Assembly (NCBI RefSeq): GCF_901709675.1
Contig: NC_051098.1
Span: 12,927,918 to 12,991,917 of the forward strand
DNA length: 64,000 nucleotides
Source: Syngnathus acus
Lineage: Eukaryota; Chordata; Actinopteri; Syngnathiformes; Syngnathidae
Direction: 5' to 3'
Shown: piece after piece, positions 23,901-37,800 of the stretch
Position numbering within the stretch: position 1 is the first letter of the stretch
Layout: every line of letters begins with the position of its first letter
The notes under the pieces: model-generated
Told to the model about the DNA's origin: nothing
The model's database searches: none
What the model saw: the letters and a program-made list of their open reading frames with translations, nothing else
Translations under genes and position numbers: made by a program

Positions 23901-26900
23901 ATGGCAGCGAAAAATGCTACGTTTGTAGCATGTAGCCTGCGAGTGCATTTCAATCAATTTGCCAGTTAAAATATTTTTTACAGGTTCATCTTCTCAGCGT
24001 TAACTTGTCATGTCCAGATGTTAGCATCTGTGTAAATGTGCTTTTTGTGCAGCAAATCGAGATGAGCCTCGGAGGAGCGTCGGGCTCAGACGTCGGGTCG
24101 CAGTCGAGATGAGCCACTTTGCATTGATTTTGTGCCAGAGCGCGACACGCTATTGATCTCCTCCCAACGGAAGGAAATCTTTGCAGCATCATGTCACATT
24201 TGGCCGTTCGCGATGGAAACGGGGATGTTCCATTGACGCTTTATCAGACTCATGGGGGGGGGCACGTCGATTTTACCCTCATTGCCGCGCGACTGTCGTC
24301 TGAATTAGAGCCACTTCAGCCATTTGGCTCGATGCGTGAGAATAATAAATAATGTATAATAAAATGTGGTGGCTGTTCAAAAGGAGAAACAGTCATGGCA
24401 TCCTGTGAGGAATGTCATCCGTGAGCACAGCCAACTTGCTGTTGATTATTTATGTTTTTAATTATTCATTGATGTAAAAATGCCATTAAAGGGAATAGAG
24501 ACAGATTTCAGATTGAACTCTTCCTTCCATATTTCTCCACTTGTTCAATTATTCAAATCATACTGAGTTGTGCGTTTTCCTCGTTCCCTAAACTACCATA
24601 TTTTTTCAGGATTTCACATTTTGACAAAATGGAGGGGAGAGGGGCTTTTCAATTTTAAATTCAATTAATGATTGTTTCTAATTACTATTATTACATTTAC
24701 TGTATGCTTAAATAGTCTTTAGAATCATTACAAATGTGGGAAAAACAGACTATTCTAGGTACTAGAAGCTGTTTTGAATCTGGATCCGATTCAGATTGCC
24801 CGTTTGGTGCCAATGTAAACGCTAACAGGCGTAATTGTTTACTGAGCATTTTCTCAACTTTTTTGTACTTAGTTTTCCTTCCATACACCCAAAAACAATA
24901 AAATAAGTGAGCTCTGTCAATGTGCACCGCAAGCTCGAGTGCGGGCTAAACTCCCAAGAGCCATTTCCTCCTTTGAGCTTAAAGTCGATAAGGTCAAACC
25001 CACAACATTAATCACGGGGGCTAACAAAAAAAAGGAAAGTCAGCATCTCGGTACGAGCTCATTAAGTGTGAATCTCTGCGTGCATTGCACTTCTGCGTGC
25101 AATTGGAGGTGTGCAAAGCTCCTCTGGCCTTCAATTAGGAGAACGTATCGACACAAGTCTTCGTCACAGCTGACGTGCCGCTGTTTGTCACGTTGTGGTT
25201 GCCATCTGCAATTTGCCTTCCTCTTGGCTGCACTGCCTTCAGTACTTCATAGGGACATTTATTTTTTGTCCAATCAGATTTTCTCCAACGTTACTTGAGA
25301 CTTACGTATGTTTCTTAGGTTTGCTGCCTGGGCGGCAGCGGCTCAGGATGGTGTGATGTGAGGATCATCTCACTTTGGTGATTGCGTGAAAGTGAACATG
25401 GGCAGGGTGGGTCAAGGGGAGTGTAGGGTTTTCGATCGGGTCATTGATTGGTCAACTATCAGCCGTTAGATGTCGGTAACCTGCCTGCGGGACCTGCTTG
25501 ATGACTGAGGGAATCCTTGGCTGATGATTTTAGCGTGCTACATTTTGGAGGGCCGCTTCAATTTCACATTTTCTTCTGAAACTGAAAAATATTTGGTTTT
25601 ATTCTGAAACTTTTCCTAGACTCATTCAAATCATTTCTATGTCAGCAAAAAGAGGTCTTGTGGTAATTAATAGCCGTGAAAGGTAGCCTTCCATATTTTC
25701 CACTTACTTACAATTCCAAAATCGAAATGTTCGTGATATTTTGGAAGGTTTTCACATTCATTAATTTGTCGTCATTTAAATGTTTGTATTTTAGCCTTAG
25801 CATTTTAGCAATCCAGAGATCCTTGTTAAAAATGTTGTGACATTGTTTTAAGACCAAATGCGGAATACATAGAAAGCATTCAGGTCATTTTGGGCAGAGG
25901 GAATAATTTGAATATTGAACAAATTGCAGCTGTCGGTTTAATTGTCGAAGGTTTCCGGGCTGTCTTTAAATTAGCAAAGTGCAACCAAGCATCACGGCAG
26001 AAGCTTTGGGATTTTGTCTCACTTGGCTGTCTTGTTAATGAAACTTTTAACTTTAGTGTGTCTTGTTAGAGTCTGAGTGTTATTTAAAAATATCTATTTC
26101 CAATTGAGATTCTTTTCCCCCAGTAAAGGATGTGTGTATTGACTGGCTCTAATTTGAGAGAATTGATTATCGGATGGCTCTTAAAGATTATGTTGTGTGG
26201 GTTGTATTAAGAGTGATTTCTCCCCCTCCATCTTTTGTGACGATCAAAATAAATCGAGATCTTCTTGCGTGTTGGTTAGCTTGAGCAGATCGCATCTGAC
26301 AAGAGCAGTAAGCTCCAAAACCAACCTGGACATTTTTTTATTGTCGTGTGAGTTGGCTCACTGACAAATCGGTTCAGATGTTCAAAATGTGCGTACCTGG
26401 CTTTTGTTTGGACTTGTGGGAATAACCATTCTGCCGGCTGCCACTGTTGGTTGTCATATCTCGTCCCGTGTGCGGCGCGGGGACGGCCAATTGCAGAGCT
26501 TTCACAAAAGCCAATTTAATGGCGGAGATTGGCCGCGGAGAGGAAGCCGCCAGATGAGCACAGTGCGACCCTTTGACTGTTTAACAACTCCGCTTCAGTT
26601 TAAAGGAACCCTCGGATTGGCCTCGGCTGATCCTCGGCTGCAGCCCTTTTAAAAAAAAGGGCCTAGCCGTGAACCGGATACCGCCCCTGAGGATAAACCT
26701 CGACGTTTACCTTTTCTTGCAGATTGGACGGCCAGGCGACAGGTCAGGACGGTTCAATCCGCGGAGGAGCCAGTGCATTAGAGGAACAGATTAGACTTTG
26801 ATCCGTCCGAATCTAAAGGCAATGAATAAAACATTTGGTATTAGGCTCAGATCCACTTGTTATTAAGGTCTTAAAAGCTGAGCGGAGCAGAGGACGGACA

Positions 26901-29700
26901 GAAGGCAAGGTTGCAAGGAACGCTCGTAATTTAGCGGGCAGAAAACGCCATTTCCAGTCCAGGCAGACGGCAAGTGCGCCCTTCCGAGCGTGACCTTGAG
27001 GGAGATGATTACCTTCTCTTGAAAAACCGAGGGCACCTCCACATTTTGTGTTTCGGTTCTCGTAGGAAGGCTACCCAGTCACTGAGGCCGCCCCTGAAAA
27101 AAGAAACACCATGTTCGCATCCCATTGATGCTCAAAATGGGGGTCGGGGGCCCACAGGGGCCTCCGGCTGTACTTTGGGGGTCTGCAAAGTAACAGTGGT
27201 CAGCAGCAAATTTGAAACCGAGATGGCTCGATGTGTCCCTTAATCTATTTGTTGATACAGAGTTCAAAAATAGCTTTGCTTTTTCCTTAGCGCATCAGAT
27301 TTTTAAAATGTTGTAATTTTTTTTTTTCTAGGTTTGACATTTTTAAGATTGATGCAATCTTTGTAAAAAAACTTCAAAGATTTAAGTAAATGGTAGCTGA
27401 TGAAGATTAAAATAGAAGCAAATTGATTTGAGAATTTTTGTTTTTGCAGTGATACCTCTTGACAATAACATGACCATTTCTGCTCTCCTTTTTAATCTAA
27501 TAATACACAGAAATTAAAAAATTGTCAACGACTATGGAAACTAAAAAAAAAAAAAGGAATAAAACACACTTTCTTCTGGTGTGCCACCTGCCACTTGTGT
27601 TTTTACCGTGCTGTTTGTCACTTTGTATTTTCGCCGTACCCTCTGGCTTCTCTCATCTTCACCCCCCCCCCCCCTTTGAGTTGAGAACAAAAGCTAACTT
27701 CTTAACGTCCCTGCTGGGATTTGCACTCAGACCCATCCGCCAGCATTCAACTTGCCGACACTCTGCGTCTATTTTGGTTGTAGAACCTGCTTTAAAGGTG
27801 AATCGAATCATGTACGCAATGAAAAGTGCAGTTGTAGAGCTCAGTTTTGCCCGTCATATGAAGGAGAGACAGCCTTTGATGGTTAGACTAATTAGAAACC
27901 GACAAACCGAGTTTTTATGTTGGTTACACTAGCAACGTGCATATCTGTAGTCAACTGGCAAAACAAGAGGCCGATACTAAGCAACCGAGTCTCAATAAAA
28001 AAAAAAGCCAGCGTGTCCAAAAAGATTGGGCTTTTTTTACTTTTCACACATTTGCACATGAACGTCCTCCCTAATGAGGACTCGCAGCAGGACGCTTCTG
28101 CGCTTTAATTTTGTTACGAGGAGGCGGCGAGCGCGGTGCCTTTTAAATTGGCTGCTACTTTAATAGTGGCTGCAATTAAAAAGGCGAGGCGATCGTTGAC
28201 GAGAGCGAGGCGTTAATGAAAGCATTTCTGCGCGCAAACGAGGGCCTGCCTCAACAAGTATGTTCTCAATCATCATCCTTAATGTCCTCATTATCAAATA
28301 CAAAGTCCGCAACGGAAGCCAGATTCAACCTCAGAGCATGCGATTGGGAGGTAGCTAAACTTTTTCCAAAAAGCAAGCAAAAGTTGCTGAGGAACACAAA
28401 TCATAAGTTGAAGCAAATAAATGAATGTCAAAGTCAAACAGGTCACGCTGTTGCTTTTATTTTCCCGCGCTGGGCTTCACTCGCTTTACAGGCCTCAACA
28501 CGGCTTCAATTAAGACGGCCATGATTAGCGCTCGGGTGCAAGGCGGGAAAAAAAACAGAACAAAAAAGTCAGCGTGTTGACTCCGGCTCCAAAGCCGCCG
28601 CTGCCGCGCTAATCCTTTTGTTCACATTAGTCGGCACATGGCGCGCCTCCCTAATTCTCATTCCCGAGCAGCGAGCGGCTGAAAAAAGCAAACGTCGCGG
28701 AGGAGGAAGAAGCGCATTAGCATGAGCAAGCAACGCTCCAAACAACAACAACAATCCCACTTTAAACAGCTGAAAGCCAGCCATCGTCTGTTCTGACCTT
28801 TTTGTTAGCTCCGCTGCTAAGCCCGCAGGACTAGCATGCGCCAAAATCATGTTTTGCGCTTATTCAAGTTGTAAACTCAGCTAATGCGGTGGTGTGAAAT
28901 GGTCTGACATTCTAACCGCACACACACACACAAATGCACGGCAAGCATTAATTGCTGACACGCTAGCTCGTGGCTCTCCCTTGCAGAAAACACAATCCAT
29001 TATCATAAATCACATGTGCCAACACAGACAACAGCTGCATGAATAATTAAAGGTTGCAACACGAGCGCTTGGCTGCGTGCGTGTGTCCAAAAGCAACAAA
29101 AACAATCATAAAAACTGAATACGTAAAAAGAAATCAATGTTTGTGCAGTCCAGACACAAGTTGGAGCACCTTAGCATCAATGTCCTCCTAGTGAACCAAA
29201 ATACAAAAAAAGCGCTCGGAGCAATGCGGCTCCCGAGTGGTCGACCTGCTGAGCTGTGCTTCTTGCAGAAAGTTGAAAAAAATGTCTATCTTGGGTAATT
29301 TGGATGGTTGGGACGGCAAGGTGGAGGATTGCGAAGGAAGTTGGCCGCACATATTTATGCCGCCTCTCAGTCAGCTCGGAGAGGGAAGCGATGTTGGCGC
29401 GGGTCCCGTTTGGCTCCCGCACGGGATGTTGGCAAATGAAATGGCAGCGCCGTGTGACAAATGAAATGTTTGCCGTGTCTGAGTGCTGACATTTAAAGTC
29501 AGCTGCAACGGGGGCCAGCGAGAAAAGGTCCCCGTCCATCGGCTCCACTTTGGAAGCCTTTTGTGTTTGGAACGACGACAACATCGCTGAGTGATTTTGT
29601 TACTTTCATTTTGATACGAGCGCAGCACAGAGATTGATTTAAGACATTTTGCGCCGCGTGGCATTCCGACCCGAACAAAATAGATGACAAGAAGTCATGA
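20721..29700. other. intergenic region between cntn5 3' end and arhgap42 promoter
   Basis: About 9 kb with no recognisable exon on either strand. It contains a degenerate TTTCAAG array (to about 20,965), a hAT-like fragment (21794-21890), poly(A)/poly(T) runs near 22,813 and 22,969, and several AT-rich stretches. The longest frames (up to 136 codons) have no family resemblance I recognise. Confidence 0.7.
21794..21890 (+). mobile_element. hAT (Charlie-type) terminal fragment
   Basis: Begins CGGTGGTTCTCAAACTGGG, close to the CAGTGGTTCTCAA terminal repeat of Charlie-type hAT elements, followed by GACCCGCCACGGGGGTCGGC. Only one end is recognisable. Confidence 0.5.
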
Positions 29701-29720
29701 TTTTAAAAATAGACATCACA

Positions 29721-30300
29721 TTTATTGGTCACCAGGAGTCGCTACTTCTGCCTACTGTACTTCCATCAACGTGACCACCGAAGTGCTGCTACCAACAGAA
29801 ACGAAGCTGACACACGCCACCGTCTTCTTCTCTAAAAAGTAACACCGTGTACAAAAAGCAAGTCTCGAAAAGTAGTCCGAGTTGTCCTTGTATGGTCAAT
29901 AAACAAAAAAAAAAATTAGAGTTTTCTGCCGCCCGAGGAAAGAGGCGGTGTGGGGGCGGGCGATGCGCACGTCCCAGATGATCCTGCTCGTGCTTCCGCT
30001 GCATTTTTCCGAGAGGTTTTCGTGCTCCGCAGACCCCGGGAGTCAATGAGATGAGCACTTTATAAAAAATAAAAAAAAAACTCCCTCCTCACATTACACA
30101 CGACAGCACAACACTAGCGCGATGTTGGACACGAAACTAAACGGGTGACGAGATGACTCAACTCCCCCCGTCCGGACCTTTCCTCCTCCGCGGCAACGCC
30201 GTGCGGCGGCGTCAAAGAGAATTCCCCCCCCAAAAAAAAAGAAAAAAAGAAAGGTCGAATCCATTCCTCTCCGATCAAAAAGCATGAGTGTGAAGCGGCC
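29721..30300 (-). other. cntn5: cntn5 3' UTR with candidate polyadenylation signal
   Basis: Downstream of the stop, the first AATAAA on the minus strand is at 29726-29721, followed by a TGTGATGTC stretch that could serve as the downstream GU element. This would give a UTR of roughly 600 nt. A minus-strand frame inside the UTR is incidental. Longer UTR forms cannot be excluded. Confidence 0.5.
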
Positions 30301-33300
30301 TCACCAGGACGCTGAAGGCACCAGCAGAACCAAGAGCAACGCGGGCCACGCCAGGTTCGCTTTGCACTCGCCGCTCTTTGCTCGCACACCTGACAGGAAA
30401 GAAAGGGGGGAGATTTAGGAGTAGCAACAAATCATTATCAAATTAATCATACTACTTAATTCACTTAACATTCTGAGAGCGGGCAACTGTTGCCACGTCA
30501 CACTTACGACAAAGTATTTTTTAGCCTTTGTTTATAGCCATTTTGACTTGGATGAGAATGAGGGCGCATTGTTATATATATATATTTTTTTTAGACAGCC
30601 CAATTTTAAAGCAAGTCAATTAGTTGATTGGAGTTGTTGGATGGAAGCTGAACGTCTGCACTACATTTCCAAACATATTTTGTGTTGTGTTGTGTGTGTT
30701 GAGACAACTGTGTCATTGTCCAAGTAATTACGGGTGCAAACAATACAGCCAGTTAAGCGGCCACGAGGATAAAACATCTGCTGGGCGGTCTTGTCTCGCC
30801 GACGTGCCGCTAGCAGGTTAATTGGCCGAGCGCGTCCGTGAAGCGTTGTGAGTGTGGGCGAGGTAATTAAAAGAGCATTAGCCAAAGAAAACTTTGTTCA
30901 GGCAAGAGCTCGGATTGCTTAATTACAACGGCTAGCATGGAGCTATGCTAGCATGCTACCTGTTGTATCAAAATTGTTAATGATTGAGAGTAAAAATTCA
31001 GTTTTGCTTTTTCAGAGTCTGTACTTCTTGACTTTTAGTTAAGTAGGAAAGGAATGTAAGCATCTGCCATTATTTATGTCTGTGTACTTTTTCCCACCTG
31101 TAAAATCAAAGCTAGCAAACGAACGGCGAGCGAGCGCGGCAGCCTACCGGAAGAGGTGACGAGTCGAATTTGCGAGCTGACCGCCCCGTCGCCGCCCTCG
31201 CTGAGGGCTCGCACCTCGATGACGTACGTGCCGCCCTCGGGAAGCGACAGCGTGGTGGACGGGTTGATGGTGCGGGTCACCTGGTTGTGGCCTCGGCCTT
31301 CCTGCTTGAGTAACACCTGCGGCGCCGCAGCCACACCAGAGGCCTTTTCACGTGTGCGCGTGTGGATTTTACGTCGACGCGGAAAACGGGTCGGTTACCA
31401 TGTAGCCGATGACGTCGGATTCGTTTTCCTTGGCCTTTACCGGGTCCCAGCTTAAAGACACGTTGTTGCCCTCTTGAATCCATTGCAGATTGCCTGGAGG
31501 CTGCACGGGCGCTGAAGAGCCACAAAGGAAAAAAAAAAAAAAAACATCAGCATAAGAAAAAAATTTAAAAAATGGGGCGGGGTACACGGTATGCTTGAAC
31601 TTACGGGCTTTCCTGGTCTTGGCCATGACCGAGGCACTGGCGGGTCCTTGCCCGATGTTGTTGAAGCCTTTGACGTTGAGCACGTACTGGCTGTTCCCTT
31701 CCAAACCCCCCAGGAGCAGTGAGGTCTCGTTCTTTGCGGTTCTCTGCGTCCAGCCGGAGTCCTCCTTCTCGGACTCTTTCCAGCAGCTCACCTGGTCACG
31801 GTTAAAATTTCAAAACTTGAATCTCAACGGGAGAAGGGAATGAGTGAATGATTCCAAACACTTGAGATTCTTTTGTAACTCCTGTCAACAACCATCTACA
31901 AAAAAAAGTCCAAGTCAGGCAATGAAGTCTTAAAACTGTCAACTTAAGTCTAGTACAAGGGACTCCAGTCACATAACTGTGCGCGGTGTACCTAATGAAG
32001 TGTCTGCTTGATTCATCTGAGCGTAAGTGCACCTCGTATCCTTTGGGTCTTCCGGGTCCAGGGTTGGGCGGCCTCCACGTGACTCTTATTTGCGAAGCCG
32101 AGATTCCGTAAGCTTTCACGTCGGACGGCGCCTCTCTGGGCTCTGCACACGCACACATATTGACAGGTTTTTTTTTCTCTTTCTTTCCAAAAACAACAAG
32201 CCACAAGTTTGAGCTCACCGCCCTCGGCCGAGTAGATGACGACGACCGGGCTGAAGGGCCCGTCGCCCTTGTTGTTGTACACGCCCACTTTCACCTCGAA
32301 GGGCGTCAGCGGCGGGAAGGTCTCGTCGCGGTACTTGTACGTGGTGGAGTCGGCCGACGTCACCATCTTCTCCTTCCAGCCGCGGGTGCCGTTGGCGCGG
32401 AAGGCCACGATGTAGCCGAAGCCCTCGCCATTTTGGAACTCCTCAGACACGGGCTGGAACGGAAAGAAAGCACAAAAAGATTAATTTTTTTATAATTATT
32501 TTACTGCGAGGCCACAACAACCATGAAATCATGAAGATCTAGTTTTGACTATTTTAAAAAAACAACAACACAAAACTCATATTGCCACTTTTTTTTTTAA
32601 CCAATTTAAAACGGAAACACACATTGAGCAGTTTCACTTTTGGAAGAACCACTGAAGAAACAAACTTTTGTCATCTGGAGCAATTTCCTCTCCGTTTACT
32701 GTAATTCGCCGCCAGTGTTCATAAAGCCGCCGTCTGTTGCAAGGCGAGCGGCTTGGCGGCACATTTGCAGCGAGACATTTGTCTCCCGGCATCCCTGACA
32801 GGAGGACTTTTTTTTCTTCTTCTTCTTCTGTTGGATGACGGCTCCCGAGTTGTCTTCCAGCAACTCCATCCAATCAAACGGCAATTCATTAGGACGGAAT
32901 TCAATTAATTAATGCGAGCCGAGCGGCTTAAGGGTCTGGCTAAATGCGATATATGGAAAGGAGCCGCCGCCTTTTTGCGTTTAATGGAATATGTTTTAAT
33001 GACGGTGCGTGACAGCCAATATTAATATTAATCAAGAGTGACTTGAAGTGCCACCAATTCACATTTGCATGTGTTTTACACAATTTGAAGTCGGTTCCTC
33101 TGGAAGGAATACACGAAAAGCGTAACGATGCCAAACGGGGGGATCGAACCTGGAGCCCTTTAGTGACGAGCCGCATCGTCGGTCGCAACACGATGACATG
33201 TCAACTTTGAGGCCGGGTTTTTCTATCAAGTACTTGCATTCAGGTTGGTTCCAAAATGCACTTTAAGTAGGAAATGAAAAATATGAATCAAAATCATACA

Positions 33301-34812
33301 AACAGCTCGGCCGCTTCCAAGTGAATCGGCTCCTGGCTCAAATGAGCCGCGTCCTCCCCGGTGCTAATGGCGGGAGATGAAAAGGCGCTGACCAATCACC
33401 GTGACCGCGCTCATTACAGGGATGATCCGCAGAGCTAAATGAGCTGTCATCAAAGTGGATCATTACGGCCGGGCCGGCCGGTGACGCTTTTAGAAGCGGC
33501 GTGAACCGACGGCGTGGGGCAGCCACGTGGACAGAGCAAAACGGCTCGGGTCTCGATGGGGTTCAATCATTCACAAGCTCCGAAATTTCTTTTCCGAATA
33601 GACAATTTTTGTTTGTGGCGTTTCGAAAATATTGTGTACTTCTTGCAAACACGCCTTACTTTAATTTCACCTGACACCAAAAAATCAGCCAGGGCAATTT
33701 GCATCAGGTTTGATCAATCTCATTCCCTCTGCTAATTTCATCGCCAAGATTTGCATATACTCCTCCCACAACGGCAATTTAGCGTGTTTGGCAGGCACAA
33801 TCCGGAATGCGCCCAGTTGCAACATTAGCTTCCAAAATCAAGTCAAAGCTTTTCGTAAATCAGGCCCAGAGTGGATCATGCTCCTGGGTCAGAAAGACTT
33901 TAGCCTGTTCTGGGTTTTACCATTCCTGGCATAAATCATTTATATGCGGACTGATAAAGTAAGTAGATACTTGTGTAGGCTGTCAAAGGACAAAAAACTA
34001 TTCAGACACTCCAGTGGGCACACGTGGACAGCGCCTGATAACTCCCGACCAAGCGCTAATGGGCTCGGTGACTGTGAGGCCAACCCTAATGGACGCCCCC
34101 GCGGAAAAGCAGCCGACTGTTTAGTCATTCATCCCGCTCGGACGCCGTCCGGCCAGCCGGCCGTCGACGACCCTTCCGCAGATGATTGCAGAAGCCTTGC
34201 CCAACGAGCCGCCGCCGCCGGCAAAAAGGGCCGCGTCTCCTTTCATAAGGGCCTCCATCGATCACCTGGCCCCCGCTGCTGATTTATTCCCAAACGTGTT
34301 GAGCGGCGACCGGAGGAAAGAGCGCACCGGCGGGAAACCAGTTGAGGTTGCAAGAGAGAGGAGCTTGTCAAATTTATGGATGACAGTGAGGCGGAGTGGA
34401 GAGACATCATCACATTCATATTTCTTATCACTCGCTCACATGAGTGAAAACCTCCACCAAGGCCAATGGAAAGCACCAATTGCACCCAACGTACTAAATC
34501 GAGTTCTTCCTCCGGTAAAGGGAAGAAAAATATTAGAAACAGCTCTCAGTGTGATGCAGTGCAGTTGTACAGACACAATCTTAAAGGTCCATCCAACACC
34601 CGCTGCTGGTCCTCTACAATACCAAAAACATTTTAACACTACCAAATCTGATTGCTTTGACTTAATCAAACAATGCTACATTACTTTATCTTTTGGTTTT
34701 AGCCTTAGTTGTCTGACTACAAACCTGCCCCACTGTCCATGGTGTTCCACAGGGTTCAATCTTGGGGCCTCTGCTGTTTTCATTGCATTGCAAGAGAAGT
34801 TATGATACACTC

Positions 34813-34856
<44 letters not shown>

Positions 34857-37800
34857 CATGTTTTAGTGATGTTTTGGGGTATCTGTAAGGAATTAATGTC
34901 ATTTCCATTCATTTCAACGGAGAAAGTTGACCCGAGGTACGAGTGAGTTGTGGTCAAGGAATGAATTAAATTCGAGTTTAAAGTGGACCACTGTATTAAT
35001 ATGCTAATTGGACTTAAGCCAACAATATGTTTCATCGGCGCCTCGGTCATTGACACCAACAGGCATCCATTCCATCTGGATGACGCTCGCCCCTCCACCC
35101 ATCGCCCCTCCACGGCCTACGTTTCCACTCCTTCTCCCAGTGGCAGTTGGGCTGCCAGGCCCTACTTAATAACAACTTGATTGCACATCTGTTCACCTTT
35201 CCCCCTTTTGCGAGAGTGTCCTTCAACCCGTCTTAATTACAAATTCTTGGCCTTGCTCATAGTCAATCGGGACTGGCCCCATAACCCGCCGACTCCCAAC
35301 CCATCTGCGGGCTGAGCCTGCGAGAAGTTGCCGTCAATTTCCTCTTCGCTTGCCGTGAGATTGATTAGCTTTAGCGGCAGATTACAAACACATTAATACA
35401 CATCGACGGGTTCATCCGTAGCCGTTCCGACCCGCTGCTTTCTTCACCTTCTTCTTCTGGCACCCAATTGCATATTCACTACATCTTCATCACGGGTCCC
35501 AGGTGGGCTGCGGGGACCGACCGCCTCGTCAGCACATTTGTCAACTGTGACCAAAGTGAGCCTCGATGCTCAAAGCTACAAGATGCGGTTGTGTTAAATA
35601 CAGAACATGTCATTCGTTTTTTTTTGTTTTTTTTCTCAAACGTCTTTATTACATTTCGTGTATAGCGCCACGGCTCAACATCCCCTGGGCCCAATGAGAT
35701 AATCCTCTTTATCTCGGACGGGAGCGTCTTATTACAGTAATCACTTCTACCTCTGCTCTGGCGGAAAACAATCGTGCTTTAGCACGCTGCTCTGGCTCCC
35801 AGGGTTTCTTAGCAAAAAAGAAAGAAAAATATCCCTGTCTTGACCCCGCCCCCCGCAGAAGATTTTTCAGTAAAATAATCTCTTTTGTCATTGACATTCA
35901 TTGTAAGTAACACACGGATAAAGTCACAGCTTTTGTGTTTGCGAGCGGCCGAGCATATATCGAGTGCGTGTCCATACTAATACTATTGTTTTTATTCCGA
36001 GCTAATTTGTTATTGATTTTGCCTCGCAGGGACGCAGCAACTTCGTCCGACTCTATCAGTAAATCAGGCACGCACACCTGATAGTGTTTGTTTAGAATAA
36101 AAACGCTGCTTTGCATTTTGCTCAAATCGATCTCGACAGTCTTTGCTTTTAATTACGCCGTGCTCAATGCTATTTTGTTACCTTCGCATTTATAAAAGGG
36201 TTTGCTGGGGTGGTACGGTCGAACTGCTGAAGCAAAATATGGATCGGGTGACAAAACGTTTTTTTTCTAACATTTACAATTTAGCGGTTTTGGGGATTTG
36301 TGGAATTATTTGTCTTGCTCTCCTTTATTATCTAGGACAAAACTTGGCATTTGACCGAGGGTGTGTAGACTTTTTAAATCTATACATATCCTTCTTCCCT
36401 TTCATTACTTGTGATTAATTCAAGAACTTTAATATAAAAATTCTGACATGCAGAAGGTGTGTGCGTGTGTGTGTGATGGTGTCCCTGATCGGGACGGGGA
36501 TGGGCGGGGCCTCGGTGCCGCTCTGTGCGCCACTGAGTGTCATTCTATTTTCATTTTAGATCCATTTTTAGGCGTAACAACCCCAGACACTTGTCAAGGT
36601 TCCACCCCACACTAAAAAACTTTCCTCTGAGTTTTAATTAGAGACCACTCTTGACGCTTGCAAGACGGACGCGACATCGCTCATCGACTCTCCGCGACAG
36701 CAAACCCGGCGGAGTGTAAACGCTTGTGATTATTTTGCAAAACGTTCAAAATCGTTCAAGCGTTTCCTTCGAGGCTTTGGAGGCAGCGACATCCATCAAG
36801 TGCGCTTGATCCCCCCCCCCCCCCCCTCCCCAATTCCATTCTACCCTCCCAATGCGTGACAGGTATTCCCAGGTAAGAAAGTGACAAATGCTAATGAATG
36901 GCCCGGCTAGCAGCAGCAGCGGCAGCTTGCGCGTACCCATTAAGTCGCATTCATGGCTGTGGAATTCACGAGGAGCTCCCAACGCAGATCTGAAAGGGGT
37001 GGAATGGTCTGAAACGTGGCCACCTGATTGGCCCGCTCGACTGAATTATGTTTCTCAAGACATTTGTCACACACTGACTGAAAAACGTGAGTAGCAATAG
37101 TTGGACGGAACTAAAACGTTTCTTTGAAGCCGTTTGTCTTAAAAGCCACAGTGGTCACGGTGACATTCCAGCCCCAAATCCGTGCTTTAAAAGAAATAAT
37201 AATAAAGATAAAATAAAATTGTTGCAGCGCTTACCTCCCAGGAGATGACCAGTTTGTGCCTGCGGCCATTCCCGCCACTCACATTCGTCGGCGCCACTGA
37301 GGGCACTGAAGAGCATAAAAAAGAAAGTTTTCACATTACACACCTTGAAGGCACACTTTAAAAAAAGAAAAAAAAAAAAAAAAAGATTTTCTATTTTATA
37401 TGCAGCAGCGGTTGAAGGGTACCAGCTTCTTTAGTTCGGACTCCTCGGGAAGGAGCGCTGGGATCTCCTGTGCCGATGGCGTTGCTGGCGACAACTCGGA
37501 ACTCGTACTCCACCCAGGGGTTGAGTTCTACGGCCACGGCCGACTCCAGGTCCCCGGTGACGGGTTCCGGGTCTGCGACGAGCAAAAATAGAACTGAACA
37601 ATCCGCTTGAGTACAAGAACAAAAATGTGTACTTCCCACCACTGTTTAGTGTAGCCAAAACAAGACAAAAGAAAGCATGAAATATTTAGCTGTAGTTTTG
37701 CAACAGCGGGTGGTCACAACCCGCTTTCTAACATTTGTTTCCAAAGCACAATTCAATCAATCGTCGGCGAAGTTCCACACGGAGCTCAGCTTTTGTAAAG

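Larger units (their letters stand above)
32454..37234 (-). other. cntn5 intron 16
   Basis: The largest visible cntn5 intron (4.8 kb), splitting FN3-2. It holds a tRNA-like motif (33126-33195), a LINE reverse-transcriptase remnant followed by a 37-nt A-run (34734-34853), a T-run near 35,620-35,635 and a C-run (36811-36827). No exon is seen. Confidence 0.8.

Noticed and set aside
29789-30058. 89-codon minus-strand frame downstream of the cntn5 stop
   Set aside because: It lies in the inferred 3' UTR and has no conserved domain.
33126-33195. Functional tRNA gene
   Set aside because: A B-box-like sequence is present but no convincing A box, anticodon stem or acceptor stem could be drawn.
34182-34805. 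207-codon plus-strand open frame in cntn5 intron 16
   Set aside because: The only recognisable protein signal (reverse-transcriptase motif) is in another frame at its 3' end, so the long frame itself is incidental.
36143-36418. 91-codon plus-strand frame with hydrophobic segments
   Set aside because: It is AT-rich intron sequence with no homologue I recognise and no splice or start context. Hydrophobicity follows from the T-rich composition.
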